Both the position numbers and the translations under genes were made by a program. A stretch of DNA of 64,000 bases from Cercis canadensis (lineage: Eukaryota > Streptophyta > Magnoliopsida > Fabales > Fabaceae). Below, piece by piece: positions 36,996-51,111 of the stretch (positions are counted from its first letter, which is position 1; every line of letters begins with the position of its first letter). Below the pieces are notes generated by a model. It was not told the origin of the DNA, searched no databases, and was given only the letters and a program-made list of their open reading frames with translations. The DNA is taken from assembly GCA_003255065.1 (NCBI GenBank), contig QAOA01006911.1:243295-307294 (forward strand), given 5' to 3'.

Positions 36996-39900
36996 ATATA
37001 ACTATGACTGAAGAATGCAAATAAAACAATCATCCTTTCAATAAAATTCTTATCAAATGTCCAAATTCATGGTAGATAAATAGATGTCCTACATGTTTAA
37101 TTACAAGCATTTTGCTTATAAGATTTAAGTTTAAATTTTATTATTAAAAATATATTTTAGTAAATAATGTATAAATATCATTGTACGTTTTTATTAAAAT
37201 TTATAAGATATTCTAATCTTAAAATAAAATAATTTTCCCTTACCTTAATCTTTTAATAATAAAAAAAATTACAAGATGATAGAAAATTTATAAACAAATG
37301 TAAATATATATTTCTTTTTCTAAGCAATTGTACAAGTAGATCAGATGATAATTGAAAATACATTTATTTTTCCATTTACTCTTTTTGTAAACTTGTGATG
37401 AATTTAAGATCCTTACTCTAATTCATTGCACTTTAGGGTATATATTTTTTTGTAATCCATTCCACTTTAAAATATTTTCTTAAAAGCAATTTCTCATTGT
37501 TCTTATCATTTTCACTGGCTCTGCTCATTTATGACTAAAGTATTGTTGTTTCATTATTTTTCTTAAATATTTTTATGTTATTAACATGAATATATTTCTA
37601 AAATATTAGAGGATACAGCTGAAACAGTCATGTGATTGCTTGCGGAGTAACTCTTATCTAAAAGAGAAATATTATTTGTATAATTATTCATTTTATAGAT
37701 CTACACAACTATTCAAATAGTTTTCTCGAGTTTAAGAACAAAAAAAAAAAAATCAACATAAGTTCAAAAACTGTATAAACAGTAGAGCTGTCCTAACCAA
37801 AATTGCTTTAATTTAACTTTCAGATGAACAATTTTGTTGGGGGCACAAAGCAATTAATGCTTCTTCGTCAAATATAGTTGAGCTAGCTAGCTGTGATACC
37901 GCCACGTGTAGAGGACCACAAGCCGTAACCAAATTTGATGGCCTGCCATTTTATCAACTTGGAATATTCACACGCCGTTTTTGGTCGGTGATCGATTTCA
38001 ACAGAAAACGGGGGTTTATCAACTTCTCCACTTATCTGTATTTACATTTGTAATAGAAGGATTTAAATCAAAAAAAAAAAACACGATCTATTAAGTTAGA
38101 ATTATTTTTTTTGTAAAGAAATATATAATATATAATTATTATTTATTAATCATTAACTTTTTTTATTTTTGGTGCAAATTTATTAAGCCTTATCTTCTTC
38201 AAGAAATATTAGGCTTTGCTGAAGATTTGATGTTTCTAATATAAGCTTTTGTTGTTAAACGATTCTCGCCAAACGATAATAGTAAACCTTATTCTTATAA
38301 AACATTCATTAACCCAAGCACAACGAGTATCTTAATGAAAACAATTTTCTATTATTTGCTTTTATTTATTTTAAATTTTTTTCTTTTTTTGGGAAGGAGA
38401 TGGGAGACAAAAGTAAAAGAAAATAAAGAAAAATACAACCATACAATTAACATCAAAATGACCTAATAGGCTATAATATGTACTTCATGATTTACATACA
38501 ACCAACTTAATGAAGCTGCGAATATCTATTTAATTATGATTAATATGGATTTGATAGATGTATTAATTGATAATTATGCAGCGGATTTATGCATTTTATT
38601 TTAAAGTTTTTTCTACATATAAACCCCTTAACATTTCTCAAATTTTTTAAATATATATGCCAAAGAGTTTGGCGATGAACATTCCATTATAAATATCATA
38701 AGTATGCTTGGTTAGAGTGGAGAGAAAAAAAAAAATAGAAAGGGGAGTAAAATTTTAAAAAATTAATTATAATCTTCATTTCTTGATACCTGAACCTGAT
38801 AAAAGAAAATGATAAAAATTTTCTACACTAAAATAAAATATAAAATATTAATTTTTTTTACCTTTCATTTTCCAACGTCCAATAAAGCATACCCCATAAA
38901 TATAAAATACTTGATGTATAATATATTGGAAGATAGTAAAATCGGAGGAGGGCAAAGAAAAGGACATTAATTGGAGTGTTGGAATGAAAAGGGATAACGT
39001 TTACATGTAATTAAAGTCTGTTAGTTGGAGTAGTTGATTCCTTGAAGAGCTAGACAAGTTCTCATATCAGCTAATAGCTATTACGGTGGCCATGCACTTG
39101 CTTTCTTGATTTAAACAAGAACCTTGTATTTGATGCCTTTCCTTTTCTTGCTTTCCTAGCTTGGTAGCTAAGGACATTTATGCTTTTCATTATCCAATTA
39201 AGGATGCAATTAACTTCAAGCACCATATAATTTAAACTTTGTAAGATACTTGAATTTGAGAGCTTTACTTTAATTAATTCCTCCCTTTACTATTTGATTT
39301 TGAACTGTGCCAGATGTTAAGTGTTCAAAAACTATAATGGATGGCTTGCGGGTAATAAGTGATGTGGCATCTTTGAATAGGCCCCTGGATTATTGACATT
39401 GATAACCATCTTAACATAAGCTGTATTTTTTGGTTAAGAATTTAATAAGATTGATAGAGATTTGTATTAATTTCTTCCTCTTTCTCCCCCTTTATCCCAA
39501 GTCTTAATAAAGGGTTACATCTAGTATCGTTTTCACAAGAGCCACTATCACATCATAGAGTTTCTATCATAAATTAATGTCATACACATCATATTTAATC
39601 AGATTGAAAAATAGAAACTTGGAATCGTTTTACCTAACTATAAGATGATTTTAAGTGAGCAAAGAGTGCCAACTTTCTTAATTTGTTTGGTTTGTTCAAC
39701 GAAAAAAAAAAAAAGATGATTGGATTTGGAGAGAGCTAAATTCAATTTTTTAAAACCTATTTATCATCTTTTTATGTTGTTTTTAAATAAAAATGCATAA
39801 TTCTTTTTTACATATATATTTTTTTTATCTTTTAAATAAACCAAGCAAAAGAGAATATTGTATTACGTTTTCATTGCTGTCTCCTTTTATTTCCCTCTCC

Positions 39901-40751
39901 CTTTCTAATCCTTTTCAATATTCTCTCTTTCAAATAAAGCAAACTTCCAATTACAAGATTCCTCTTTATTTTATTTTTTTTGAAAGGTTTCCAATTACAA
40001 GATTATAATCATGAAGTTTTGGAATAAAATTTGTTTTGGGGGTAAGAAAGTTTCCATATAATTAATTAAAAGCTATATAACTGAAAAAAAGANAAAAAAA
40101 AAAAAGAGAATGGAATAGATTTACAGTATTCTCGTAGTACAATACTGTTGCTATTATAATTCTTTGACATTTATGAGCCCACATGGTGGGCCACAAGTTT
40201 TCTAAAATCATGACAGAGAGAATACAATACTATAACTGTTCTCGAAGGAGAAAGGCGAGCATTTATATTTGTTAATTATTAAGAAGGTTACTCACATACT
40301 TGTAAAATAATTAATGTATAAATGATTATATGTATAAGTTAATTATTTTTAAATTTATTTAAAAAATAAGATAAATTATATTTTATATTTAATAAAATAT
40401 AAAAAAAATTACGTATACTTATCATATCAATATGATATAACATATTCATATAATATCATAAAATTTATATATTAAAAAATAATACAATTCAAATTTAGGG
40501 TTGTGGCTTTGATAGAAGAGATAATGAAGAATGAGATGGTAAAAAGGTAGGAATGAGTGAACTTACAAAGAAAATGGAGGGTTAAAAAGTTGGACAAATT
40601 GATATCATTTATTTTTCTTAGAAGTAGTCTGTTAGATTGTCTTCATTCATAAATCATAATGTTTTTATATGACATAAATAAATAGTGAAATATAAATTGT
40701 AATTATTATAACTCTACTTATATTTTTCAAGTATTACAATCAAGTAGTATT
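36996..40751. other. AT-rich gene-free interval
   Basis: I see no gene in this stretch. It contains long A- and T-runs, one member of the 31.3/40.3 kb repeat pair (40306-40472), and an N in a poly-A run at 40093. The frame near 39793-40008 is low-complexity and not credible. Confidence 0.5.
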
Positions 40752-40764
40752 AGAATCAAGTTAC

Positions 40765-40924
40765 AGAACCAACAAGGGTGTAGATCATCTGGTAAATGAA
40801 TGTTCTAGCTTAATTAAAGGTCTTGGGTTCGAGCCCTTAGGTATGCAGTCCCGTCTGTTGGGAGATCTTTGCCACTCGTGTGGGCAAAGCCCAAACACCG
40901 GTAAAAAACCAAAAAAAAAAAAAA
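40765..40924 (+). mobile_element. tRNA-derived SINE with 13-bp target duplication
   Basis: The element carries a good polymerase III B box (GGGTTCGAGCCC near 40828), preceded about 45 bases earlier by a weak A-box-like stretch, and ends in an A-rich tail. AGAATCAAGTTAC (40752-40764) and AGAATCAAGCTAC (40925-40937) flank it, 12 of 13 matching. Size 160 bp. The family is not identified. Confidence 0.8.
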
Positions 40925-41418
40925 AGAATCAAGCTACCGACATCTTAAGTAATTCACTCTTCAGTTTGTTGAAAAACAAGCCTATATATTAGAACTAGCG
41001 GATTCGCAAAGAAACTGCTTACAATCTGATCTCAAAAAATCCGTGGTAAAAATTAAACACGTCTTAAACTAGATTCTTTATTATATCATTTTCACTTTTG
41101 TTACTGTTCATCCCGCATGATTTATTATCCAAATGAGTCAGTTGAAACCATGGGACACGCTAGCTAGGGTCGTGTTGTCATTGCACATGAAAGAACAAGC
41201 AAAGTCACGGTGGAGTTGTCCTGCTAATGCTGCCTTTCTATTCCATACCAATAAAATGAATGATTTTTTTATTTTCTAATTTAAGAACCTGAGGCTAAAC
41301 TAATTTTTAGATGAAATTAAATTTATTAAACTTGAGATAAGTCATATCTTTTTAGAGGTGTAGTTGTTGAAGCACTCAATAATTATAATTTTGTTTTGTG
41401 TAAAAAATACTTTAAAAA

Positions 41419-41532
41419 TTTTCATTTTATAAATGAAAGACTCGAACACAATTTTTTTTTTACATAAAAATTTTNTTTTCATTTTATGAATGAAAGACTC
41501 GAACACCACTTTTTTTTTACATAAAAAATTTT
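41419..41532. repeat. 57-bp tandem duplication meeting at an N
   Basis: Copies 41419-41475 and 41476-41532 share TTTTCATTTTAT, ATGAAAGACTCGAACAC and ACATAAAAA. The N at 41475 lies at the junction. Confidence 0.85.
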
Positions 41533-42523
41533 GTGACTAATCTACAGCCCAATTTACAAAAATGAATGAACGTTGTTCCTAAAATTCCACGTTAGAATAG
41601 GTGCCAAGCCAACATTCACGTTGATGTTGTGGATGTTCCACGTTAGACAAGTGTAATAAATGGCGCACATGTACGTCAGAACACGCAGATAGCCTTTCTG
41701 GTTGGTGGATGCAACCTCCAACAGTATCATTAACTTCAATGCTTTCAACTCTTTTCTCTCCTCTTCAAATTCTAATTCGGATGTGGTAAACAATTAATGG
41801 CCGCTTCACTAAGTCTAATCCACTTTACACGTGCTTGATGAACAAGAACATTAGACAAACGGAGTGTCTACCTTCAACCTCTCAAGTATAAATTGATTTT
41901 GTTCAATAAAACCGTCATTTTGAAGAAAATTCCAATACAAAAAAAAAAAAAAAAAAAAAAAAGAGAAAGAGTTGAAGACCTCAGTGGAAGGGGGCAAAAA
42001 ATGAAGTTTGCAGATGATTCCACTAGTAGTTTTTAAGATTTTCACTATTTTTTTTTTTCTTTTTGCTAATGAAAAAAAGGGGTCTCAATTATGGTTTGTT
42101 TTATTGATCCACCCACTTAAACACGAATTGAGACATCATTGTTCCAACAATAACTCATAGTTTGAAACGTACAAAATCACCTACACACAATCCTCCTTCA
42201 AGAAATTTTAAAAAGTACATTCAAGAAACCTCAAAGGATCAACGGTTTTCTAATAATGGACCAACTCCAAGGGCAGATTGAAAGAGACCGCCACCACTGA
42301 TCAACTGCTTGCAATACAAGTCACATTCGGGATTCTTGGGTCATAAAAACGTTGAAGTTACATTGACAATATATGCTCCATAAAGTATATATACTCAAAT
42401 TCTACTTGGGCATATATTGCAGTTGTACATGGAAGCTCCAGATAGAGGAAATCAACAAGGAGAATTTCAATTGCTCACAAGAGAAAACCCATTTGAGCCA
42501 TTTCCCTTCCACATAACAAGCAG

Positions 42524-42542
42524 GAGAGAGAGAGAGAGAGAG
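42524..42542. repeat. (GA)n microsatellite
   Basis: About nine GA units near the 3' end of the PIP1 gene. Confidence 0.85.
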
Positions 42543-42748
42543 GACAACTGCTTTGAACAAAGTTACTCTAAGCAGAAATATAGAAGAATAAAGTAGGTAA
42601 ACACAAATTAGCATTCACAATACAATATCTGTCACAATCATACAGTCTAAAAGCTACTCATGCACATAATCAACACTTCAATTCAATCTCAAACTTAAAA
42701 ATCATATTAGATACATCAGAGGTTCACAAAAGCCTGATAGAGGATTTC

Positions 42749-45700
42749 CTAAGCTCTACTCTTGAATGGAATAGCTCTGATCACTATCTGGTGGTACAGG
42801 GCAGCAAGTGCAGCTCCAATAAATGGTCCAACCCAGAAGACCCACTGAACCAAACAACAAAATTTATTATCAAGAATAATGCAATAAACTTAAACAATTT
42901 ATCCTCATATGGAAAGAAATAGATTTCATTAAGTATTCTAATAGTATATCACTCACCTGGTCATCCCAAGCATGATCCTTGTTGAAAATGACAGCTGCTC
43001 CCAAGCTCCTGGCTGGGTTGATACCGGTTCCGGTGATGGGGATGGTGGCCAAGTGCACCAAAAACACAGCAAACCCAATTGGAAGAGGTGCCAAGATCTG
43101 CAGTGTTGTCACACCAAAGACATTAAAATAAGGAACAAAAAACTACTCAAGATGATAGCATAATAATTGTCACTGAAATGTTATACAAACATAGAAATTT
43201 ATTTCTTAAACCACAGGTAGGCTTCAGACTTCTGGTTTTTAATTTACATTATTAATCATGTCTCCTGAACGCTTTAGTTTCAAAAAAAAAAAAACACACT
43301 TCAGCTGCCTTTGGAGGCAGAATCAATTCCCTTCACTATAGAAAGGCATCCTGATCAGAAACTAACAGCATAACTGTAGAAGATAAAAGGCTTTTAACTA
43401 AACCCATTAAAAGGCTGCATTTTTATTAGTTTTACTCATTAAAGAACCTCACCGGAAATCTTCAAAAGACTTATGCTTGCCCATTGTGGCTCTGCCTGCT
43501 CCTTTTTCATGTAGTAACAAGGGACTAGTAAGGAATTTAGCACATGTTTGGGGAAGCAGTGCCCACCTTTCAAAAATTAAAAAACCTTGTGTATCTTGCA
43601 GCAAAATTTTAGAAGCAACTAAGGGCCAACACTACCCCAAACACGTGCTGAGTTTCTCACTATTCACATGTTACTCCTACTTTATTATGCATGGAAACGA
43701 GCAATGAAATGACGAGCATAATTTGACATCGTCAGATCCACTGATGACTTGTGTATAGAAATTATCATTTCCACCGACATTTGTTAACAAGTAAAACAAA
43801 GAAAAGATAACAGCTAGCTTGAAGCTTTCATGGACAAAGCTGTACTTGATTGAAAATTGGTTTCAAGTTGCATTATAAAGAATCAAAATAGATAGCCCAT
43901 ACAGCCTCCTGCTTTCATCAAGAACTTGTTTGGTCATGCACCAATGATTGAACAGATGATAAAATATGTAACGAATATAAAGAGGAAAATGCATGTACTT
44001 ACAGGGACATGAGAGTCTCTGGCATTCCTCTTGGCATCTGTTGCAGAGAAAACTGTGTAGACAAGAAGGAAAGTTCCAAGAATCTCAGCACCAAGACCAT
44101 CTCCCTTGGTGTAACCATGGTTTACCACATTCGCTCCACCACCCAATTTCTCATACAGGTGAGGCTGGAAGCCTTTCACAACACCAGCACCACAGATTGC
44201 ACCTAGGCATTGCATCACTATATAGAACAATGCCCTAGTCAGTGAGAGCTTCCTTGCCAGGAAAAGACCAAATGTCACTGCTGGGTTGATGTGACCACCT
44301 GACCAAAACCATGAATTTGAAAATGTAAATTGATTATAAACAAAAGAAAAGAAAGGCAGAATGTTGCAGCACCAAAAGAAATTAATCCTAGATTATGGAT
44401 AAGGAAATGCTTGATATCATAGCTAGGTTCCTAGCTAAAAAGAAAGAGGTGGTATGCCCAGATTTCCTCCTCTGTTTTCCCAAAACAGGAGGGGAAGAAA
44501 AGGATAGCCAAAAAATGAAAACATATAGGTGGGGGAAAAAAGCAGGTATAGGAGAAAGAAAAGGTACAGTAGAGAAGAAATAAATTAAGTTTAACTTGCT
44601 TTGGAAACTTCTTTAATAGCCATATTATCTATTGAATGAAAACATTCTATCAACTAAAGTATCTTAACATATTTATAATGCCTTTGTTGAATAACACATT
44701 AATTTTCTTCAATTCTAACACAAATATTTTGATAGTTTATTTTATTTAACTTAATACATGAATGTACTTTTATGATAATACATGCTTTCCGAAAGGATAT
44801 TGAATAACAAAGAAACAACGTGTTCAAAGTTTTATTGTTTTGTTCAAGAACAAATGGAGAGGAGAAAATATGATGCAAGCAAAGATTTTTTTCCTGTATT
44901 AGACCGGGAATCAGAGAGGAAATGGAGGAGTTGTAAAACTGCTGCACCTGAATCCCAAATTTCCCAAAATTTCCCTCAACTTGTGCAATGGCCTTCATCT
45001 CTCCATGCAGAAGCTAGATAAGAAAAAAGAATTTACTATTCAATTTTTTAAAATTTATTTTGCATCTTTAACCTTCTAGGCATATTTTTTTAAAAAAATG
45101 TAAATTTTCAGCTTAAACTATAAAATATATTGGGATTTTGATATTAATAATGTTTTAGAAACATAAATGCCAGTGTTTTAAAACATTTTACATCAATACT
45201 GATGTTTTGGTAACTCAGCCATTTTTTAAATTAAGCAGAACCTATATTTTTTTTCTAAAAAAAAAAATTCTTTTGGTGATGCCATGCAGCATGGTGCCTC
45301 CAAGGTCAGGTTAGGCCCCATGCATGGCGTGACCAATGGAAAATCATTAAGTGACTGAATCAAGGGGAGTTCTATGCTACACCCCTAGATTTGACTTATA
45401 TCACATCTAAGGCTTTTTCTACATTGTTCCATACAGGTACAGTTGATATAATTAATTTAAATTTTACTAAACCAATGTCTGGGCTATAATGAATCTAGTA
45501 AAATTTAAATTATGTCAATTGTACCAATATGATATAGTGTACCAAAACTATGTAGAAAAAGCCCCATATGTGACATATGAGTCACATCTGGGGATGTAGC
45601 ATAGAAACCCCCTCAATCAATTGTATGTGAGTACATCAACACAACCTCATCCTCTTAGTGCAATTTGCCCAAAAGGAAAAATGGGAAATATGAATATCCA

Positions 45701-47152
45701 ACATGATCCTTTCCAAGTTTTAAAATTAGCTATTCCAGCTTCAGCAAAAATATATAGGCACCCTTCTTAGTCAGACTCCTCACTCCTCATATGCCCACAA
45801 CCAAGCATTATTAACGAAAACTTATGTCAAAAGATCATAGAGTACGGTGACAAATGCTGAAGGCTGCAATATCAGATTTCAGCAAAGGAGGCAGAGCAGT
45901 TGTACACCAAAACCATTCACTACTCGAAACTATGTAAACTATAAAGGTAAAAGCATGACAAGACATCTACATTTGGAAAAATGGTTTACAATACATTAAT
46001 ATTAAGGTCAAAATCCCAATTATAATTAAGTTTAAAAAAAAGAACTCCGTGAAGGGGACATCGTTAATTGTCGATGTTAAAAAGAATAAGAAATACTTCT
46101 GTGGCAAAAAAATCCAAATGGTTTGGAAATATATGCATCTAGGAAAATAGTTTACAAAATTTTGTTATTACACCAAATAGTTTGTTATTAGGGTGAAAAC
46201 CCCCATCTTCTCTATCCAAACTCTCTTCTCCACATCCTTTTACTCCCTTTCTCACCATAACATTATAGCACGTTAGCTCAATTCCTAGTTTCACAAATTT
46301 TCCCAGCAACCAAACAGATTGTGAGATTCAAGTTACCTCACCTCAACAACAATCAAAGGAAAAGGTCAGAGCTGGAGAAGAAAAAACAAACAAGATGCAG
46401 CTCAAGTCGGTTTTCTCTAGAAACAAACAAGAAAATGCCGCAGTTCCTCACATGCAAACTAAACACTCCCTAGCCCCAATGTGAGATTCATCCCCTCCAG
46501 CTGCTGGCATTGTAGAAATAAATGGAATTTCTATCAAAATTTCTCAAGAAAAGAAACCATCTTCAGCTTAGCATGAAACATTCAAACAATTCTGCCCAGA
46601 TTTTTTTTTTTCTACCAAAAAACGTAAAATTTAACACGGCATCAGACACATACAAAACACTACCAAATTTGAGATTCATACCCTCCAGGTACTCTCTAAA
46701 AGGCATTGTAAAAAGAAATGAAATTTTCCATGCCATTTCTCAAGAAACAAAACGATGTTCAGCTTAGCATTCAATAGACAAAATCAGAGATTTTAAAAGA
46801 AGATGAAAGAATGGGTAGTATGCTAACCTGAGATACCAGCAGTGCAGTAAACAAGGGCAAAAATCATGCCTCCAAAGGCCCAAGCAATGCCCTGAACACC
46901 CACAGAAGCACACTTGTTAGGGGTCCTAGCAAAGCCCATTACAGTAAGAAGGGTGATGTAGAGGAACAAGAAGGTGGCTATGAACTCAGCAATCCCAGCT
47001 CTCCAAAAAGACCATGATTGAAGCTCCTCAGGCTCAAACAATGGTGCTGGTGGTGGCTCCTTGTAGTCTTTTGTTTGTGATGAGGTTCCAATGGGTTGCC
47101 TTTCTGTGAACTTGTTAGCTCCCAGCCTCACATCCTCATCTTTCCCCTCCAT
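42749..47152 (-). CDS. PIP1: Plasma-membrane aquaporin, PIP1 subfamily
   Basis: Four exons, 47152-46828, 44298-44003, 43097-42957 and 42844-42749, join to 285 residues, the usual PIP1 size and exon number. PIP1 proteins are six-helix channels of the plasma membrane for water, and in some members CO2 or H2O2; they traffic best with PIP2 partners. The long N-terminus starting [15 protein letters not shown] is typical of PIP1. Both pore motifs are intact: NPA at 113-115 ([11 protein letters not shown]) and NPA at 234-236 ([13 protein letters not shown]). The C-terminus is short (IPFKSRA), again PIP1-like. Intron 1 is about 2.5 kb and has taken in a MITE and a local duplication. The order relative to GPAT and the ASK20/21-type gene matches the Arabidopsis PIP1;1-PIP1;4 segments, so the exact member cannot be named. 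Confidence 0.96.
45364..45611. mobile_element. MULE-type MITE in PIP1 intron 1 (248 bp)
   Basis: The arms are inverted copies over about 110 bases: GGGGAGTTCTATGCTACACCCC on the left against GGGGTTTCTATGCTACATCCCC read back from the right, then GGCTTTTTCTACAT and TAAATTTTACTA in both. Flanks CTGAATCAA (45355-45363) and CTCAATCAA (45612-45620) match at 8 of 9 positions, a 9-base target duplication. Confidence 0.82.
46478..46775. repeat. Diverged tandem duplication in PIP1 intron 1
   Basis: Segments 46478-46580 and 46666-46773 share TGAGATTCAT.CCCTCCAG, GGCATTGTA, TTTCTCAAGAAA and CAGCTTAGCAT. It lies just inside intron 1 from the first coding exon. Confidence 0.75.
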
Positions 47153-47241
47153 TTTTCTCTGCTTCTGCTTTCTATCTAGCCACTCTTTCTCCCTCTTTGC
47201 TGATGATGTGTGAGATTTTTGGTTAAGTAGACAATAAGAGG

Positions 47242-47249
47242 ATTTATAG
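47242..47249 (-). promoter_or_regulatory. TATA box of PIP1
   Basis: CTATAAAT on the minus strand, about 90 bases before the PIP1 start codon. The leader is therefore short and unspliced. Confidence 0.65.
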
Positions 47250-48606
47250 CAATGACAAGTATGAGTGGAATACTGCTTTACACTTTACATGGACAGAGTG
47301 ACCTGTTTTATCATGTCAATAAAGTATTAAAGTAATAGTTAAGTGTCACCTTTTTTTTTTATTTTGCTAAACTTTAACAAAATCATATTTTTTTTTTCAA
47401 TTTTCAATTCTAAGATTTTTTTCTATATGATTCAATTTTAAAATTCTTTGGGTTGAATGAGGAATATGGAACAATGGGTAAATTAATCGCATGGATTAGC
47501 TTAGCATGAAAGAAAAATAATACTAATAATGTATGGGTAATTAAAAGATGGTTCTGGAAACTGGAAAGTGCAAAAAGATGCATAGTGGAGAAAGATACCA
47601 CTGTCATTAGACTCATTACGCCCAAGCACGATGGTTGGGCTGTCCTTATCCTTTTTCAGATAGACCCTCTCAAATAAGAAATTCCACTAAACCCCACTTT
47701 TCCTTATCCAATTTCTAAAGAAGGAGTATGTTATTTCTGCTTTTCCAAAAGCGGAATATTTTATTTGAAACAAATATGGTCCTTGTTGTCCTTTTTTTTT
47801 TTGTTGGTACAAACTTTTTTGTACTTTGGTCACCATCATTTTGATTTTGAACGGTATGTGGCACAACGCAGGTGGTACGACGTCGTTTACGTGGTGTAAT
47901 GATCAGAGGACTAGATGATGCATGTAACGTAGGTCCCACGAGGGAATCAACTGGCTTGATGGACGGCTGAGATTTGGAAGAATCCAGAGAGTGCAAGGTG
48001 TTGTTTTGAAAGTTGAAAGTACGGTGGAGAAAAATTTAGCCGTTTGAACTTTGAAGAAGCGTTGGGAAAGTGATGAAAGCGGCATCAAAAGCACCAAAAG
48101 GTTAGGAGGTTAGCTACTGCCCAATGAGATTGAGGCCCACAGGGATAAACCAGTGTCTCACGCAAACCGGGGCTGTGAGTGAAAGGGCTTAAAAGAATGT
48201 GCACTCATGTCAGTTAATGAAGGGAGGGGAAAATATTAAAAAGGGATTGTCTACCATTATAAAAAAAAATGGGGATAGCGATATTTCTTAGTGGATTTTG
48301 GTATGATTTATTAAGTGAATTTAGTCTCATTATAAAAGTAAAAGTGTTCTGTTTATATTAAGAAATTTAATTTTTAAAATTTTTTATTACCACATTAAAT
48401 TTATTAGGTAAGTCTTATCAAAATTCACAAGGCAGCGTTACCTTTTTTCTTTTTTTGTGTGATGATAGCTAAGCAAGTGCGTATAAAAAATAACAAAAAC
48501 AAGTTTATGAGAGGGGAAGATGATAACTTGACTTGCACATGATGTTTTTTAATCCAAAAATGGATTTATGTTTAGCAAAAGAAGGTTTTTTTTTACATAT
48601 TTTAGT
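47250..48606. other. PIP1 upstream region
   Basis: No recognisable gene. Overlapping minus-strand frames of 64-93 codons at about 47715-48097 lack family resemblance. The poly-T run near 47351 and AT-rich DNA are unremarkable. Confidence 0.45.
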
Positions 48607-50038
<1,432 letters not shown>

Positions 50039-50436
50039 ACAATCTTAAAGAATAACTTGAACAAGACATTAAGTTGAAGGGAATAATACTTTTCTCTTAA
50101 AAAAAGAAAAAGAAAAAAAGTAGAGTCATATCGGTGGAGGACTGATACCAGAGATTGACGTTATGCCATGCAAGAGGACGTAATAGGTTAGTCAATTTTC
50201 GCCTTCTTGCATAACTTAACGTCTCAGAATTCCAAATTTAAAAACCTGACCCTCGTGTTTCTCCTTATTTCTATTACGCCCTACTAGTCTCTTTTCTTTC
50301 CCTTTCTCATTCTCGGCTTCTTCTCTTCATCTCCCCCTTTCTCTACATTGTTTTCGAATCCTCCGACACCCTTTCTGTCTCAAACTTGTCTCCCATTCTC
50401 TGACAATTCTTTCTCCTGCACAACTAGAACCAATGC

Positions 50437-50653
50437 AAGTATAACTTGGACCCGTGAATTTGAATCCAATCATATCACTTGAGTCATGTTACTCAAATTT
50501 AAATCGTCCATTCCATTATAACTTATCTCAACCATTAAATGTTAATGTATTTTAATGGTTGAGATGAGTTTTAATAGAATAAACGATTCAGATTTAAGCA
50601 ACATGACTCAAGTGACATAACTAGATTCAGGTCTAGGACTCGTAGATACACTT
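50437..50653. mobile_element. Hairpin element (217 bp)
   Basis: Almost the whole segment is an imperfect palindrome: both arms contain CACTTGAGTCATGTT, AATCGT.(C/T)ATTC and CTCATCTCAACCATTAA-like strings, meeting near 50543. Arms are about 95 bases with roughly 80% identity by eye. It is probably a MITE; target duplication not resolved. Confidence 0.75.
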
Positions 50654-51111
50654 CTTTGCTCACACTACCCCAAAGGGCGTATTGGAGTGGATTTTAATTT
50701 TATTAAGTTAAGAAAATAAGTCTGAGGACAAGGCTGGGCCCAGCCCAAGGGCTTTACTCTATAATCTTCTCTAGCTCGGCCCAAGTAAGACCAACGAAAG
50801 TCTGACCCAAGTTTTCTTTCTCAACTCCATTATAATGTACAATAGGGGTACGATTGGGCCCAAAGGTCAGACAGAAAAATATGGCCCAACGGCCCAAAGT
50901 AAGACCTCCCGTCGAAGGCAGGATGTATAATCATTTTGGGCTGAGACCAAATTTAGTAGCAAATCCAATTACATTTTGAAAAAGTAAAAAATTTTAGTTG
51001 TCATTTATATATAGATTTTTTAAAGAAATTTCGTTGAACTTTAATTGTTATATTTGATATGGTCTTTTAAATAAATTTTCATAAATTTTAAAATTTCATG
51101 GCTATGAATTT

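Larger units (their letters stand above)
31268..40472. repeat. Dispersed repeat pair, 31.3 and 40.3 kb
   Basis: Segments 31268-31425 and 40306-40472 share AAGTTAATTATTTTTAAATTTATTT, then AAAATAAATTATAT-like, CAATAAAATATAAAAA-like and AATATCATAAAATTT strings in the same order. They are two members of an AT-rich family. The interval given spans both copies and what lies between. Confidence 0.6.
40938..42748. other. Gene-free interval before the PIP1 3' end
   Basis: Contains a 57-base tandem duplication (41419-41532), a long poly-A run (41937-41962) and a GA run (42524-42542). The last few hundred bases are probably the PIP1 3' UTR. No credible frame. Confidence 0.5.

Noticed and set aside
47715..48097. 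Minus-strand frames upstream of PIP1
   Set aside because: No similarity I recognise; frames overlap each other and carry no splice or promoter support.
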